A stretch of 32,339 nucleotides of DNA from the NCBI GenBank assembly GCA_017516765.1, contig JAFXBE010000096.1, forward strand, positions 1 through 32,339, in the 5' to 3' direction. Positions within the stretch are counted from its first letter, which is position 1, and each line of letters starts with the position of its first letter. Origin of the DNA: Clostridia bacterium (GTDB lineage: Bacteria > Bacillota > Clostridia > Christensenellales > Aristaeellaceae). This document shows, piece after piece, positions 15,955 to 27,900 of this stretch. Under the pieces are notes generated by a model. The model searched no databases and was not told where the DNA came from. It saw only the letters and a list, made by a program, of their open reading frames with translations. A program made the position numbers and the translations under genes.

Positions 15955-18900
15955 ATGAAGAAGGCAAACAAAAGACTGGTCGTAATGCTGCTGGCGGTTC
16001 TGCTGGCGATCACCGGCATGGTGTGTACGGCATCGGCCGAAGAAGTCTACGATCGGGACGGCTCCAGAATCGAGGGTATCGATCTGTTCTGGCTTACGCC
16101 CGACAGTACTGTGGATAACGAGGGCAACCCGGTGTCCGATACCGAGAAGAACGATAACGGCAGCGCCCGCCACGACCATCTGTATCTGGCGACCCGTTCG
16201 GATGCCGCACTGAACATGACCTATCAGTTCGAGGTCAGCTTTTCGGGTCAGTACGACTATGCGCCCGGTGATATCCAGATCACCATCCCGGCGCAGGTCT
16301 GGCATGCCCGCGACACCTCCGATGCCGCGGCGGGCAAGGTGCATCCCACCCGGATGATCGGCAGCATGGACCTGTCCGTACCGGCAGCCCCGTCCAAAAA
16401 GTCGGATTTTAACTGGCAGCTGATCAACGGCAACTATGTGCTCACCAACACCAAGACCATCGGCGCCACCAGCAAGGCCATGTTCCAGATGTCCATCACC
16501 AATCTGGTGCCGCACACCATCGTGGATATGAGCCAGTGCGACCCCATCACCGTGCATGTGGATGTGGTCACCAACCGCGGCAACGTCATCTCCCGCACGT
16601 CCGACCCCATCACTGCGCAGATCGACACCATCGCTGAGATCACCGGTGCCAAGAAGGCGACCAACGACGAACTGTACGTGGAGCTTCCTTCCGCCATCCC
16701 CGCAGAGCTGCTTGAAAACCTGCCCGAGGGCACGGATCCCGACGATTATATCTATGTGCGTTGGTACAGCTATGTGTACCACACCGCCAACCAGCCCTTT
16801 TCTCTGGATATCGAGGATACCCTCGGCGACGCCTATAAGCAGGTGAAGGATGCCAGCGGCAATGTGGTGGATGAGGAATTCGTTACCGAAGGCATTCTGC
16901 TGGGCTTTACAAATTACGATGGCACCGTCCCCACCGAGGGTGACCACGATCTGGAAGCCAGGGTGCTGACGAACGGCTACTGCACCTCCAGCGGCTCGTA
17001 TGACCACACGGTGTATATGTGGTCCGCCTACAAAAAGGACGACTTCTATATTCCCACCGCCAGGGAAGGTCAGGTTGTGTATGTGATGCGCAACAATGCG
17101 GACTGGATCCTGACGGAGTACGACGCACAGGTGGAGGATCCCGGCTACGACAAGCCCACCGACGTACAGAAGGTGACCACCGCCCCCTGCAACGCAGCCG
17201 TGTATTATATGCCCACCCGCTGGAGCAAGCCCACGGGTCATTTTGAAGTATTCAAGTGGACAGAAAACCAGCCCAACGAGGACTGGCACTATGGTTATGG
17301 TCTCAACCAGCTGATCGACGAAGAAGATGTGAAGATGAACTTCCACCTCAAGACGGTGGGCTTCGGCTATCCCTGGACCAGCGTGCGCACCAACCCCGCA
17401 GACCCCGACTATGTGGGCGAGGAGGACGTGACGGCAGAAGACTTCGGCAATCTGGGCTGGCGTCAGATCACGGAGGACTTCGACCAGTTCTTTGACAACA
17501 ATCCCACCTCGCTGACGGAGCGGGATTTTGAGATCACCTACCTGCGGGTAACGGTGCCCCAGAAGCTGCGCTACCAGAAGGCGGGCTATCCGCGTTATGG
17601 CTACTATGATGTCAATGGTAATATCGTCTACGGACGGATGATGTCCAACGAATACGGCTATTTCACCGACAGCAGCCTGCCCACGCCCGACCTGAAGATC
17701 GAGTACCAGCTCAGCGGCGGCGAGGAATGGATCCATGCTGCCACCGCCAACTGGGGCGAGGACGGCAAGGGTGAATTCCGGTTTATCGATGTGGCAGAGG
17801 GCATCACCACCGACGGGATGAGGGTTTATTTCCCCGAAAACACCACAGATGTGCGCCACATCTTCGTAAGCAATGTGTATAACGGCAAGAGCGCAGAAAA
17901 GTGCGATCTGGGCGCTGTGCAGTGGGATGTGTATCTGGGCATCGACCTCAAGGCCTCTGCCGAGAACATCGCCATTGCAGAAAACTGGTTCCGTCTTACC
18001 GACACCCCCAGTACCAAGTTCCGCAACGATGTGCATATGTTCGTGGATGGCTGGATCAAGGCGAACGAAGACGGCACCCCCGGCGAAGGCGTGCGGCTGT
18101 ACCCCGATCATCCCAATGCATTCTTCGATACCTCCCGCGCCACCATTGCCGGTGCCAGCTACGGCGTAAGCCTGAGCAAGAGCGTGGATTTTGACGGGCG
18201 GAGCATGCCCAACGGCGGCGACAACGACGTGGAGAACCGTCAGGCCATCCTGCATTACAGTGCGGTGGCAAGAGAACAGAGCAACCTGACCAACCGTGCA
18301 GATTACGATAAAGCCGTAGCCGAGGGCGTCATCCCCGCAGAGACCAAAGGCGTGTGGTACGACCTGCTGCCCGAGGGAGTTGTGCCGCGGATGAATACCA
18401 TCCGGCTGCGCAGCGGAGATACGATCACGGCGAAGTATACCATTCCGGATTACAAGGGTACGGGACGCATCCTGCTGGTGGTGGAGGCAGATCTGACGCC
18501 TGCGCCGTCGCTTCGGGACGGAGGGTATGCAGATTGCCCCAGCATCAGCTTTGATGCAGTGTATCCGTGGGATGCCATTGAAGATTTCGGTACAGAGGCT
18601 GTCAACTACATCGCTTTTGAATCCAAGGCGGACAACCTGCGTTACAACACGCTGGGCACCATTTCGGGTCAGCGCGGCAACCCCGACGACCCCACTGCGA
18701 AGAATAACCTTACCACGCCGAGTATCCCGGCGGATATCGCCCTTGCGCTGACGGATCTGGATCCCGAAACGGATGAGAACCGGTTCCTGTACGGCAAGGC
18801 GTCCGTGCGTCTGGATCTGCTTACCATGGCTGTTTCCGGCATCGCCAAGACGGTGCAGAACGATCTGGTGGGCATGTGGACGCAGGGTCTGGCCGATCAG

Positions 18901-21900
18901 GAGCAGGTAACGGTATACGAGGGGCACAACTATACCTACCGGCTGCGCGTAGCTTCCAGCGAAAGCACCGTTACCAGCGATATCATCATCTACGATACCA
19001 TCGAAAACTATCATATCCCCGATCCCGCCAACGAGGAAACCAACGACGCAACCAAGGAAGCAGACTTCAACGATAAGGAAAGCAAAAAGAACTGGCAGGG
19101 CGACTGGCAGGGCATCGGTCAGTGGCGAGGCACGCTGGAAAGCGTCGATCTGACCGAGTTTGTGCAGGAGGGCGTTGCGCCTGTTCTGTACTATTCGCTC
19201 ATTCCCGATCTCACCTTTGCCGACTCTACCCCCGGCATGTCGCAGGACGATCGTCTGGAGCTGTTCTCCAAGGGAGCTTACGACCTCACGGACAGCAGCG
19301 TCTGGAACAAGGCGGATCTGACTGCCGACGGCATGTGGGTCGTGCCCGCAGAGCTGCATGGAAAGATCAGCGCGGTGGCGCTGGATGCCCGCAAGACCGC
19401 AGACGGCGAAGCTTATGTGCTGGGCGAAGGCGAAGCCATCTCCGGCTATTTGCACATGGTGGCGCCCGATGATGACGGCGATCCCGATGTGTGGCACGCC
19501 AAGGGCGCCTATGCCCATAAGACCGATGCAGACGGCACCCCCCTTCAGGAGATCGATTGGGAAAAGGCCGCGGCAGATCCGGCGAACAACATGTACGCCT
19601 TCAACAACACCCGTCTCAAGTGCGTGCAGTCCGGCGTCGGCGGTACGGGCGAATCCTCCAATATCATGATCCGTAACGACTACACCCGTGTGGGTATTCT
19701 GCCCAATATCCGCAGGGTGGAAAAAGTGTGGCAGGATCAGAATAATCACGATAACATCCGTCCCGAAGAAGTGACGGTTACCTTGCTGCGCAAAACGGTC
19801 GGCATGGCAGGCGATTTTGAGGAAGTCAAGGATGTATCCGGCGCACCCATGACGGTGAAGCTGAACGCAGATAATAACTGGATGGGTTATTTCTATCAGA
19901 TGGATGTGATGGACGAGTCCGGAAACCTGTATTTGTACAGCTTCAAGGAAAACGAGATCGAAGGCTATACGCTCAAGATCACCGATAAAGGCAACGGCAA
20001 GTTTGTTCTTACCAACAGCCATCCCAACGAGCAGATCGAGCTGAAGGGCGAAAAGCAGTGGAATGACAATGACAACGCCCTGGGGCTGCGTCCCGAGAGC
20101 ATCACGGTCATGCTGTACCGCGACGGCGAGTATCTCAAGAAGCAGACCGTAACCCCTCGAGGCGGCGAGTGGACGTACAACTTCGGCAAGCTGGACAAGT
20201 ACGAGCAGGGCGGCCGGCCGTATGAATATACGGTGGAAGAGGAGTATGTGCCCAAGTATGCACCCGTCAGCGAAAGCTATCAGCTGCTGGTGAATGACTA
20301 TGTTCCCTACGGCGACCTGTCGGTGCTGAAGACCCTGAAGGACGCCACGCCCAAGGCAGCGGAGAACGAATTCACCTTCACCATCAAGCTGCTGGCAGAG
20401 ACCCCCGCAGGCGAGGATCCTGTTCCGCTGATGGACGAGTATGCCTATAAGATCTTCGCGCTGGCTGCCGACGGCGAAAGCTGGGAGGAAACCGGCGCTA
20501 CCGGTACCATAACCTGCTCCGATACCTTCACTCTCATGGGCGACGAGAAGATCGTTATTTACGATCTGCCCTCCGAATCGACCTATGAGATCCAGGAGGC
20601 GGAGAGGGCGGGCTTCGAGCTGACGGGGAAGGTGAACGATACGGGCACCATCCGCGCCGGTCAGCTGACGGAAGCGGAATTCACCAACACCTACAGCGCC
20701 ACGGGGGCGGTGCAGTTCAATGCCTACAAGAGCCAGAAGGGCCATGCCCTGCGCAAGAATCAGCATCAGTTCCAGATCATCGACAAAACAGAAGGCAGTG
20801 CGACCTACAATCAGGAGATCCGCACCGCCTATTCCGGTACGCCCACCAATACGCAGGATATCCGTGAGGGTGAAGTGGCCGGTGTGATCACGGCCCATGC
20901 CATCGCGTCCTTCGGTCAGTTGGACTACACCCATAAGGATGATGGCAAGACCTTCACCTACGAGGTGGCGGAGGTGATCGAAGAAAGACCCGGCTACACC
21001 TTCGACGAAACCAGATACACCGTAACGGTCAAGGTAACGGATAACGGCGACGGTACGCTGAACATCACTGCAAAAAATGAAGACGGCAACGATGTTACTT
21101 TGGCAGACGGCAGCAATCTGTCCTTTGAGAATATCTATCGCGCAGAGGGGCAGATTTCCCTGAAGGCGTGGAAGGTTCTGGAAAAACGTGAACTGCAGAA
21201 CGGGGAATTTACCTTTGAACTGTATAAATACGATAATGCTACCGGCAAAACCGTGGGCGACCCCATTGCCACCGCGCAGAACGACTCTGATGGCGATGTT
21301 GTGTTCCCTGCGCTCCATTTTGACCAGGACGACGTGTCCATGCACGAAGATGAGCCGGCGAAGTACTACTACCTTGTGAAGGAAAAGGTGGGCACGGATG
21401 CGACCGTGGTGTACAGCGACCAGGTGTATAAGTACGAAGTGACCGTGTACGACAACCACGACGGCACCCTGAGCTTTACGGAGGGTACGCAGGTGGGGGT
21501 GAGAAATTTTGAAAAATGTGATGATTGTTATGGCACGGGACTTGGCCTGATTGAGTTTGGCAAGGGTTCAAACCCGAGCCAAAAAGGCCTCAATGTATAC
21601 AGCTGGCTTTTGGCAAAAACAAGCAACTATAATGATTATGACGTAACAGCAGGAGCCTATTTCTGCCCTATTGATAAGGATGATTACACTAAGAGTATAA
21701 AACTATGCAAGGGATGCCGTGGATTGGGAGCAATAAACGGTTCGTCCCGTATGTGTTATATGTGCGGCGGAAGCGGTCTGGAAGAGAATCAGGTCATCAA
21801 AACGCATCCCACAATATCCAATTCAGATTATGGTTATAATATTGAAACAGAGTTGGTTCTTGGCGAAAAGTTTGTTGGCGCCATCAAAGACCGGCCTTCT

Positions 21901-24900
21901 CAATCGTATGTTTTGGCTGATAAGTTTTCTTATTTGAGAGCGTATGGAACCTCTGAAACGCATTATATCCCGGTATCGCTGCACAATCCTTCTTATGATG
22001 GTACCGAACTTAAGGCCTGCCAAACCTGTGCTGGCACCGGCAAGGTTGAAGCCGGCGTAACCGTGACCGGCGAGCAGAGCATGCCTGTGTTCGTCAACGA
22101 CCTGAAGCCCGGCATGCTGACGGTGAGCAAGGATGTGTATTATCCTTCCCAGTACTCTACTTCTGCCGGTGATACGCAATTTGGGTTTAAGGTTCGCTTT
22201 ACCGGTGAAATGCCCAAGGAACTGGATGTTACCCGGAATGCCAGACCTGACCCCACACCCATGCCGGATAATTATGAGATTCCGTCTATGCCCGTGCTGC
22301 AGCCGTACAGGGCAAGAAGTTCTGAGTTGAGAGGCGAAGGTTTGGCAGTGCTGAATAGAAGCACGGGTCAGTTTGTGTTTTTCCGTGCAACTCCTTCCGG
22401 TGGTACATACCGTTACAGGGGCGCTGCTTCCAATCGGAGCACGATATCCTTCAGTTTCCCTTCCGGAGCAAACAGAACAACAAAAACTGTTAATGGCGTA
22501 AAATATGTATTTTTCCGGAATATTGAAAATTTGCGGCCCAGCAGCAGCGGCTCAGTGACATGGCCTTGGAGACCTGAACACGATTACCTCTATGTGAACT
22601 CTATCTCTATGGAGGGTGCGATCAAGCTCGGCACAACAGCCCGGGGTATGTTTAACCAATTCTCACCTGTGAATACCGCCAACCTGAGCAAGCTGGATAC
22701 AAGCAATGTTACCGACATGGAAGACATGTTCTATATGTTTGGCAGAGATCAAGATGCATACACGGCGCTGACTGGACTGAATTTTGATACCAGCAAAGTG
22801 ACGAACATGCGCGAGATGTTCATGGATGCCCGTGCCAACAGCCTGAATCTGACCAGCTTTGATACCAGCAAAGTGACGAATATGTACTGGATGTTCTATG
22901 GCTGTCCGTATCTGGAGGAGGTAGATGTCAGCAGGTTCAATACCAGTAATGTGACCACGATGCAAGGGATGTTCCAGGCCTGTCCTCAATTGCAGTATGT
23001 GGACGCCAGCAGTTTTGATACCCGCAAGGTCACTACAATGGAATCCATGTTCTATGGTTGCAAAAACCTGATCAAGGTTGATGTGAGCGGCTTTGATACA
23101 AGCAATGTTGCAGACATGCATGTGATGTTTGCCTATTCCAATATTGGCGAATTGGATATCAGCCATTTTGATACCACGCTTTCCAAAGCAAACGGGGATA
23201 ATCTGTTCAATGGTGCGCAGATCCAGAAGCTGACGCTTGGTGATAAATCAAAGACCAACTGCAAACAGTCGTATCATTACCCCATTGTGCCTACAACCAG
23301 CCCATTTGATGGCTACTGGGTCAACAAAGAGAATCCTTCGCAGGTGTATACTTCCTATCAGTTGTTCTCTTCTGGTGGCAGGCCGGGCACATGGGTATGG
23401 CATGTTTCGACATACACTATCCACTTTGAACCGGGCGAGGGCGCAGGCGCCATGCCGGATATGGTTGTACCGGTGAAAAGAGGATGTAGTATTACGCCGG
23501 GCTTCTATCGCTTTGGGTACAAGCTTACCGGCTTTAAGGATCAGAACGGCCGCATGTGGTCGGTTTATACCTCTTCCGATTCGAGTTACATGCCGTACGT
23601 GTCCATCTATGGCACTTATCAGGAAGGAGATAAGGTGATCCTTACCGCTCAGTGGGAGAAGCTTGACGATTCCCTTGACCAAAACAGCGTTGAGTATTTC
23701 TTCAAGCTGAAGGAGGATGAATCCATCACCTTCAATAATATCCCCGCTGGTACGGCCTATGAAGTGTGGGAAGCAACCACCGACGGTTGGAGGATCTATC
23801 AGAAGAGCGGGGATATCGGTGTGATCGAGCCGCTGAAGACTGATAAGGCTGAGTTTGTCAACATAGGCGATACATATAATGTGAATGTGTATCTGCGCGC
23901 AAGCAAGACTATCGATGGCAAATTCCCGGAGCCGGGCGAGTATTCCTTCCAGTTGCTTGACTCTAATGGTAATGTGCTGCAGACTGTAACCAATGGCGAG
24001 GGTGGCGCTGTGCAGTTCGCTCCCCTGAGTTTCAATGGTGGAAGTCATGCGGGAAAGGGCTTCAACTACAAGATCAGAGAAGTGCCCTCCATAAACCATA
24101 ATTACCAGACCATCTATGATACCAGTGTTTATGATGTTACTGTTGCCGTCTATTACCCCGGCAATAGTACGCTTACATCCAGTGTCTACTACTATAAAGA
24201 TTCGGTCTCCCTTTCCGCGCCGCCTGTTTTCAAAAATGAAACCTGCCCCGGCGGCCTGCGGCTGGTAAAGGGCATGAGTTTCCCTGCGGGTATGACCTAT
24301 CGGGATCCGGTGTTTGCGAACACTGCATTCACATTCGAGGTCACGCTGACTGATAAGTTCGGTAAACCTTGGAATGGTGACGAGCAGGGCAAGGTGTACC
24401 TGAAGCGTTACATCAATAACCAGAGTAATCCGGTGATCGAGACCTATGATGTGGATAACGGTGTGGTGCAGGTGCCCATGACCATTATGACAGGCAACGC
24501 CGTGCTGTATGGTATTCCCAAGGACACGCACTACTCGGTGAAGGAGATCGGCACCTATCCCGGCTGGGAGCAGGAGGATTATGCCTACTCCAATGCTACC
24601 GGTGTCATTCAGCCTTACTCCCACCGCGATTACCCCGAAAGCACCGGTACCACTACGGTTCTGGTGAACCGCTACACCCACAAGGGTACCGCCGTTGTGG
24701 AGGCCGTGAAGAACCTGATCGGCCGCACGCCCGCCGAAGGCGAGTTTACCTTCCAGCTGGTGGACAGCACGGGCGCGGTGATCGATACGGCCACCAACGA
24801 AGCCGGCACTGGCAAGGTGGTGTTCGGCGAGCTGAGCTACGACAAGATCGGCACCTACACCTACACGATCCGTGAGGTGGCGGGCGACGACGAGACGGTA

Positions 24901-27900
24901 GAGTACAGCGACGAGGAGATCGCCGTGACGGTGGTCATGGAGGACAAGGAAGGCGAGGGCCGCCTGACGCCCACCATCACCTATCGTAAGAATGGCGTGG
25001 AAGGTGACAACACCATCATCAACAAGGTAAAGCCCGGTGCGCTGGAAATCGGCAAAACGGTGGTCAGCAGCAATCAGGCGCATGCGCAGAAGGAATTCAC
25101 CTTCACCCTGTACCTGAGCGATGCGCTGGGTCAGCTGCTCGACGGCGAGTATGCCCTCAGCAACGGCGATACCCTGACGGTGACCGACGGCTCCGGCACC
25201 TTGAAGCTGAAGCACGGCGATACGGTGACTGTCGAAGGTCTGCCGGACGGCGCAAGCTACAGCGTGGTGGAAGCAGCCGAGGGCGGCTTCACCCAGAAGA
25301 GCACCGGCGCCACCGGCAAGATCTGGGCAAGCCAGACAGCGCAGGCCAAGTTCACCAACACCTATCACGCCGAGGGCGAGTATACCTTCGAGGGCGTGAA
25401 GACGCTGGAAGGCAAGGAGCTTGAGGCAGACCAGTTCCTGTTCGAGCTGTACGACAGCGAGGGCTATGTGCTGGAGAGCGTTACCAACGAAGCTGAGGGC
25501 AATTTCGCCTTCGAGAAGCTGGAGTTCACCGAGGAAGATGTGGGCGAAAAGAGCTACATCATCGCCGAGAAGAACACGGCAGAACCCGGCGTCACCTACG
25601 ACGAGACGAGCTACGAGATCACCCTGACCATCAGCGATAACGGCGACGGTACGCTGAGTGTGGAAGCCGAAGGCATCCCCGAGGGCGGCATCACCTTCGT
25701 AAACACCTACAGCAACGAGATCACCATCACCGCGACCAAGCAGTGGAAGGGCGACGAGGAGCATACCGATGCCCGCCGCGACATCACCGTGACCCTGTAT
25801 CGGAAGGTAGGCTCCGGCGAGAAGGTAGCGGTGGACAGCCGGACCATTCCTGCGGATGCGGAGGGCGAAGCCCTTACCGTCATCTGGGAAGACCTGCCCG
25901 TATTCGAGATCGAGAACGGCACGGCTATGGAGATCGAATACTCTGTAGGCGAAACCATGGCTTACGGCGAGGATGAAAAGAATCCCTACGTAAGCTCCGT
26001 GCAGGGCAATGCCAAGGATGGCTTCACCATCATCAACCGCTACGCGTACGATGGTGTGCAGATCGGCGTTGTCAAGAACCTGATCGGTCACGGGCTGGCA
26101 GAAGGTCAGTTCGAATTCCGGATCATGGACGAGCAGGGCAACGTGCTCGGTTCCGCAGCCAACACCGCAGACGGTACCGTGCAGTTCCCCGTGCTGGCAT
26201 ACACCGTGGCGGATATTCTGGATGTGCCCGTGGATGCGGACGGCTGCCGCACCAAGACCATCGAACTGACCATCTCGGAGGTGGACGACGGTCAGCCCGG
26301 CTACACCTACGATCATTACGCCGAGAGCTTCATCGTCACCCTGCATCTGGATGCCGACAGCAACCTGACGGCCGAGTGCAGCATGGCATCCGATGATGTG
26401 GTCTTCTACAATCTCTACAAGGCCGAAGGCGAAACCGTCTTCTCCGGCACCAAGCTGCTGGAGGGCCGTGCACTGGCGGCGGGCGAGTTCAGCTTCACGC
26501 TGTACGATGCCGACGGCAACGAGATCGAAACGGTGCAGAACAATGCCGATGGCAGCTTCGCCTTCGCGCCGCTGCACTACACCGAGCAGGATCTCGGCGA
26601 ATACACCTACACCGTCAGGGAGAACGAAGGCACCCTGAAGGGCATCACCTACGACAGCACCGAATACACCGTAACGGTGAACGTTACCGACAACCATGAC
26701 GGTACGCTGAAGGTGCTTGCTTCCGAAAACGCCACCGCGCTCAACTTTATCAACGCCTACGATGCCGACGGCGAGCTGACGCTGCGCGCCGGCAAGACGG
26801 TAAACGGCGCAGAGCCCAGAGAGGATGAGGTGTTCACCTTCCGGCTGTGCGATGCAGAGGGCGAAGAGCTGCAGACAGCAGAAAACCAAAAGGGCAGAAT
26901 CGCCTTCCGTACGCTCAAGTACACCGAGGCCGATGCAGGCAAGACCTTCCTGTATACCGTCAGGGAAATGCAGGAAGAGAAGCCCGGTTACACCGCCGAT
27001 GCAACGGTCTATACCGTGGAGGTGCAGGTCACCGATGCGGGCGACGGCACGCTGAAGGTTACCAGAACCATCACCTGCGACGGCAACGCTGTCCGGGCCA
27101 TGTCCTTTGATAACCGCTACGAGGCCGAAGGCGAATGGACGCCCACCGCTCTCAAGACCGTGAACGGTGCGGAACCCAGAGAGGATCAGGTGTACGAATT
27201 CACCCTGACCGACGGGGAAGGCAATACCTTCCGGGCTGAGAACGAAAAGGGCAGCATCACCTTCGAACCGCTGTGCTACGACGAAAGCGACATCGGCAAG
27301 ACCTACACCTACACGGTGCAGGAGAGCACCGCCTCTGAAGGCGTGCTGATCGCGGATGCGTCCGTCTACACCGTGGAAGTGACCGTAACGGATAACCGGG
27401 ATGGCACGCTGAAGGCAGAGCCCGTTATCACCAAGGATGGCGAGACAGTCGAAGCAATCACCTTCGAAAACGTGCTCACCACACAGCTGAGCATCAGCAA
27501 GACCGTGGAGGGCATCGAAACCACCGAAACCTTCCCCGTAACGGTTGAGCTGTACAACGCCGATGGCTCCGGGGCTGCCGGCGAGTACCCCTATACCGGC
27601 GATGCGGAGGGCCTGCTCAAGAGCGGCGATGAGATCCTGCTGGCGCATGGTCAGCGCGTGACGATCTCCGGACTGCTGCCCGGCATGACCTACACCGTAA
27701 CCGAAACGGCGCCCGTTGCCTTCGAGCCCTTCGTCAACGGCAATGCGGCGGGCGCTGCGCAGGGCACGCTTACCGAGGAAGGCAGTGAAGTGAACTTCGT
27801 CAACAAGCACAGAAAGCTCAACTTCACGGTCAATAAGCTCTGGCAGGGTGGCGGCGGCGGCGAGATCGAGCTGACGCTGTACGCCAACGGCAAGCGGGTC

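Noticed and set aside
21502..22056. A separate dnaJ gene or gene fragment fused by frameshift
   Set aside because: The frame is continuous, and no J domain (HPD motif) or DnaJ C-terminal domain is present; only the cysteine motif is shared.
22681..23176. Leucine-rich repeat protein of internalin type for the DUF285 region
   Set aside because: The repeated core is FDTSxVTxMxxMF at about 26 residues, which is the DUF285 type; LxxLxLxxN leucine-rich repeats of internalins are absent.
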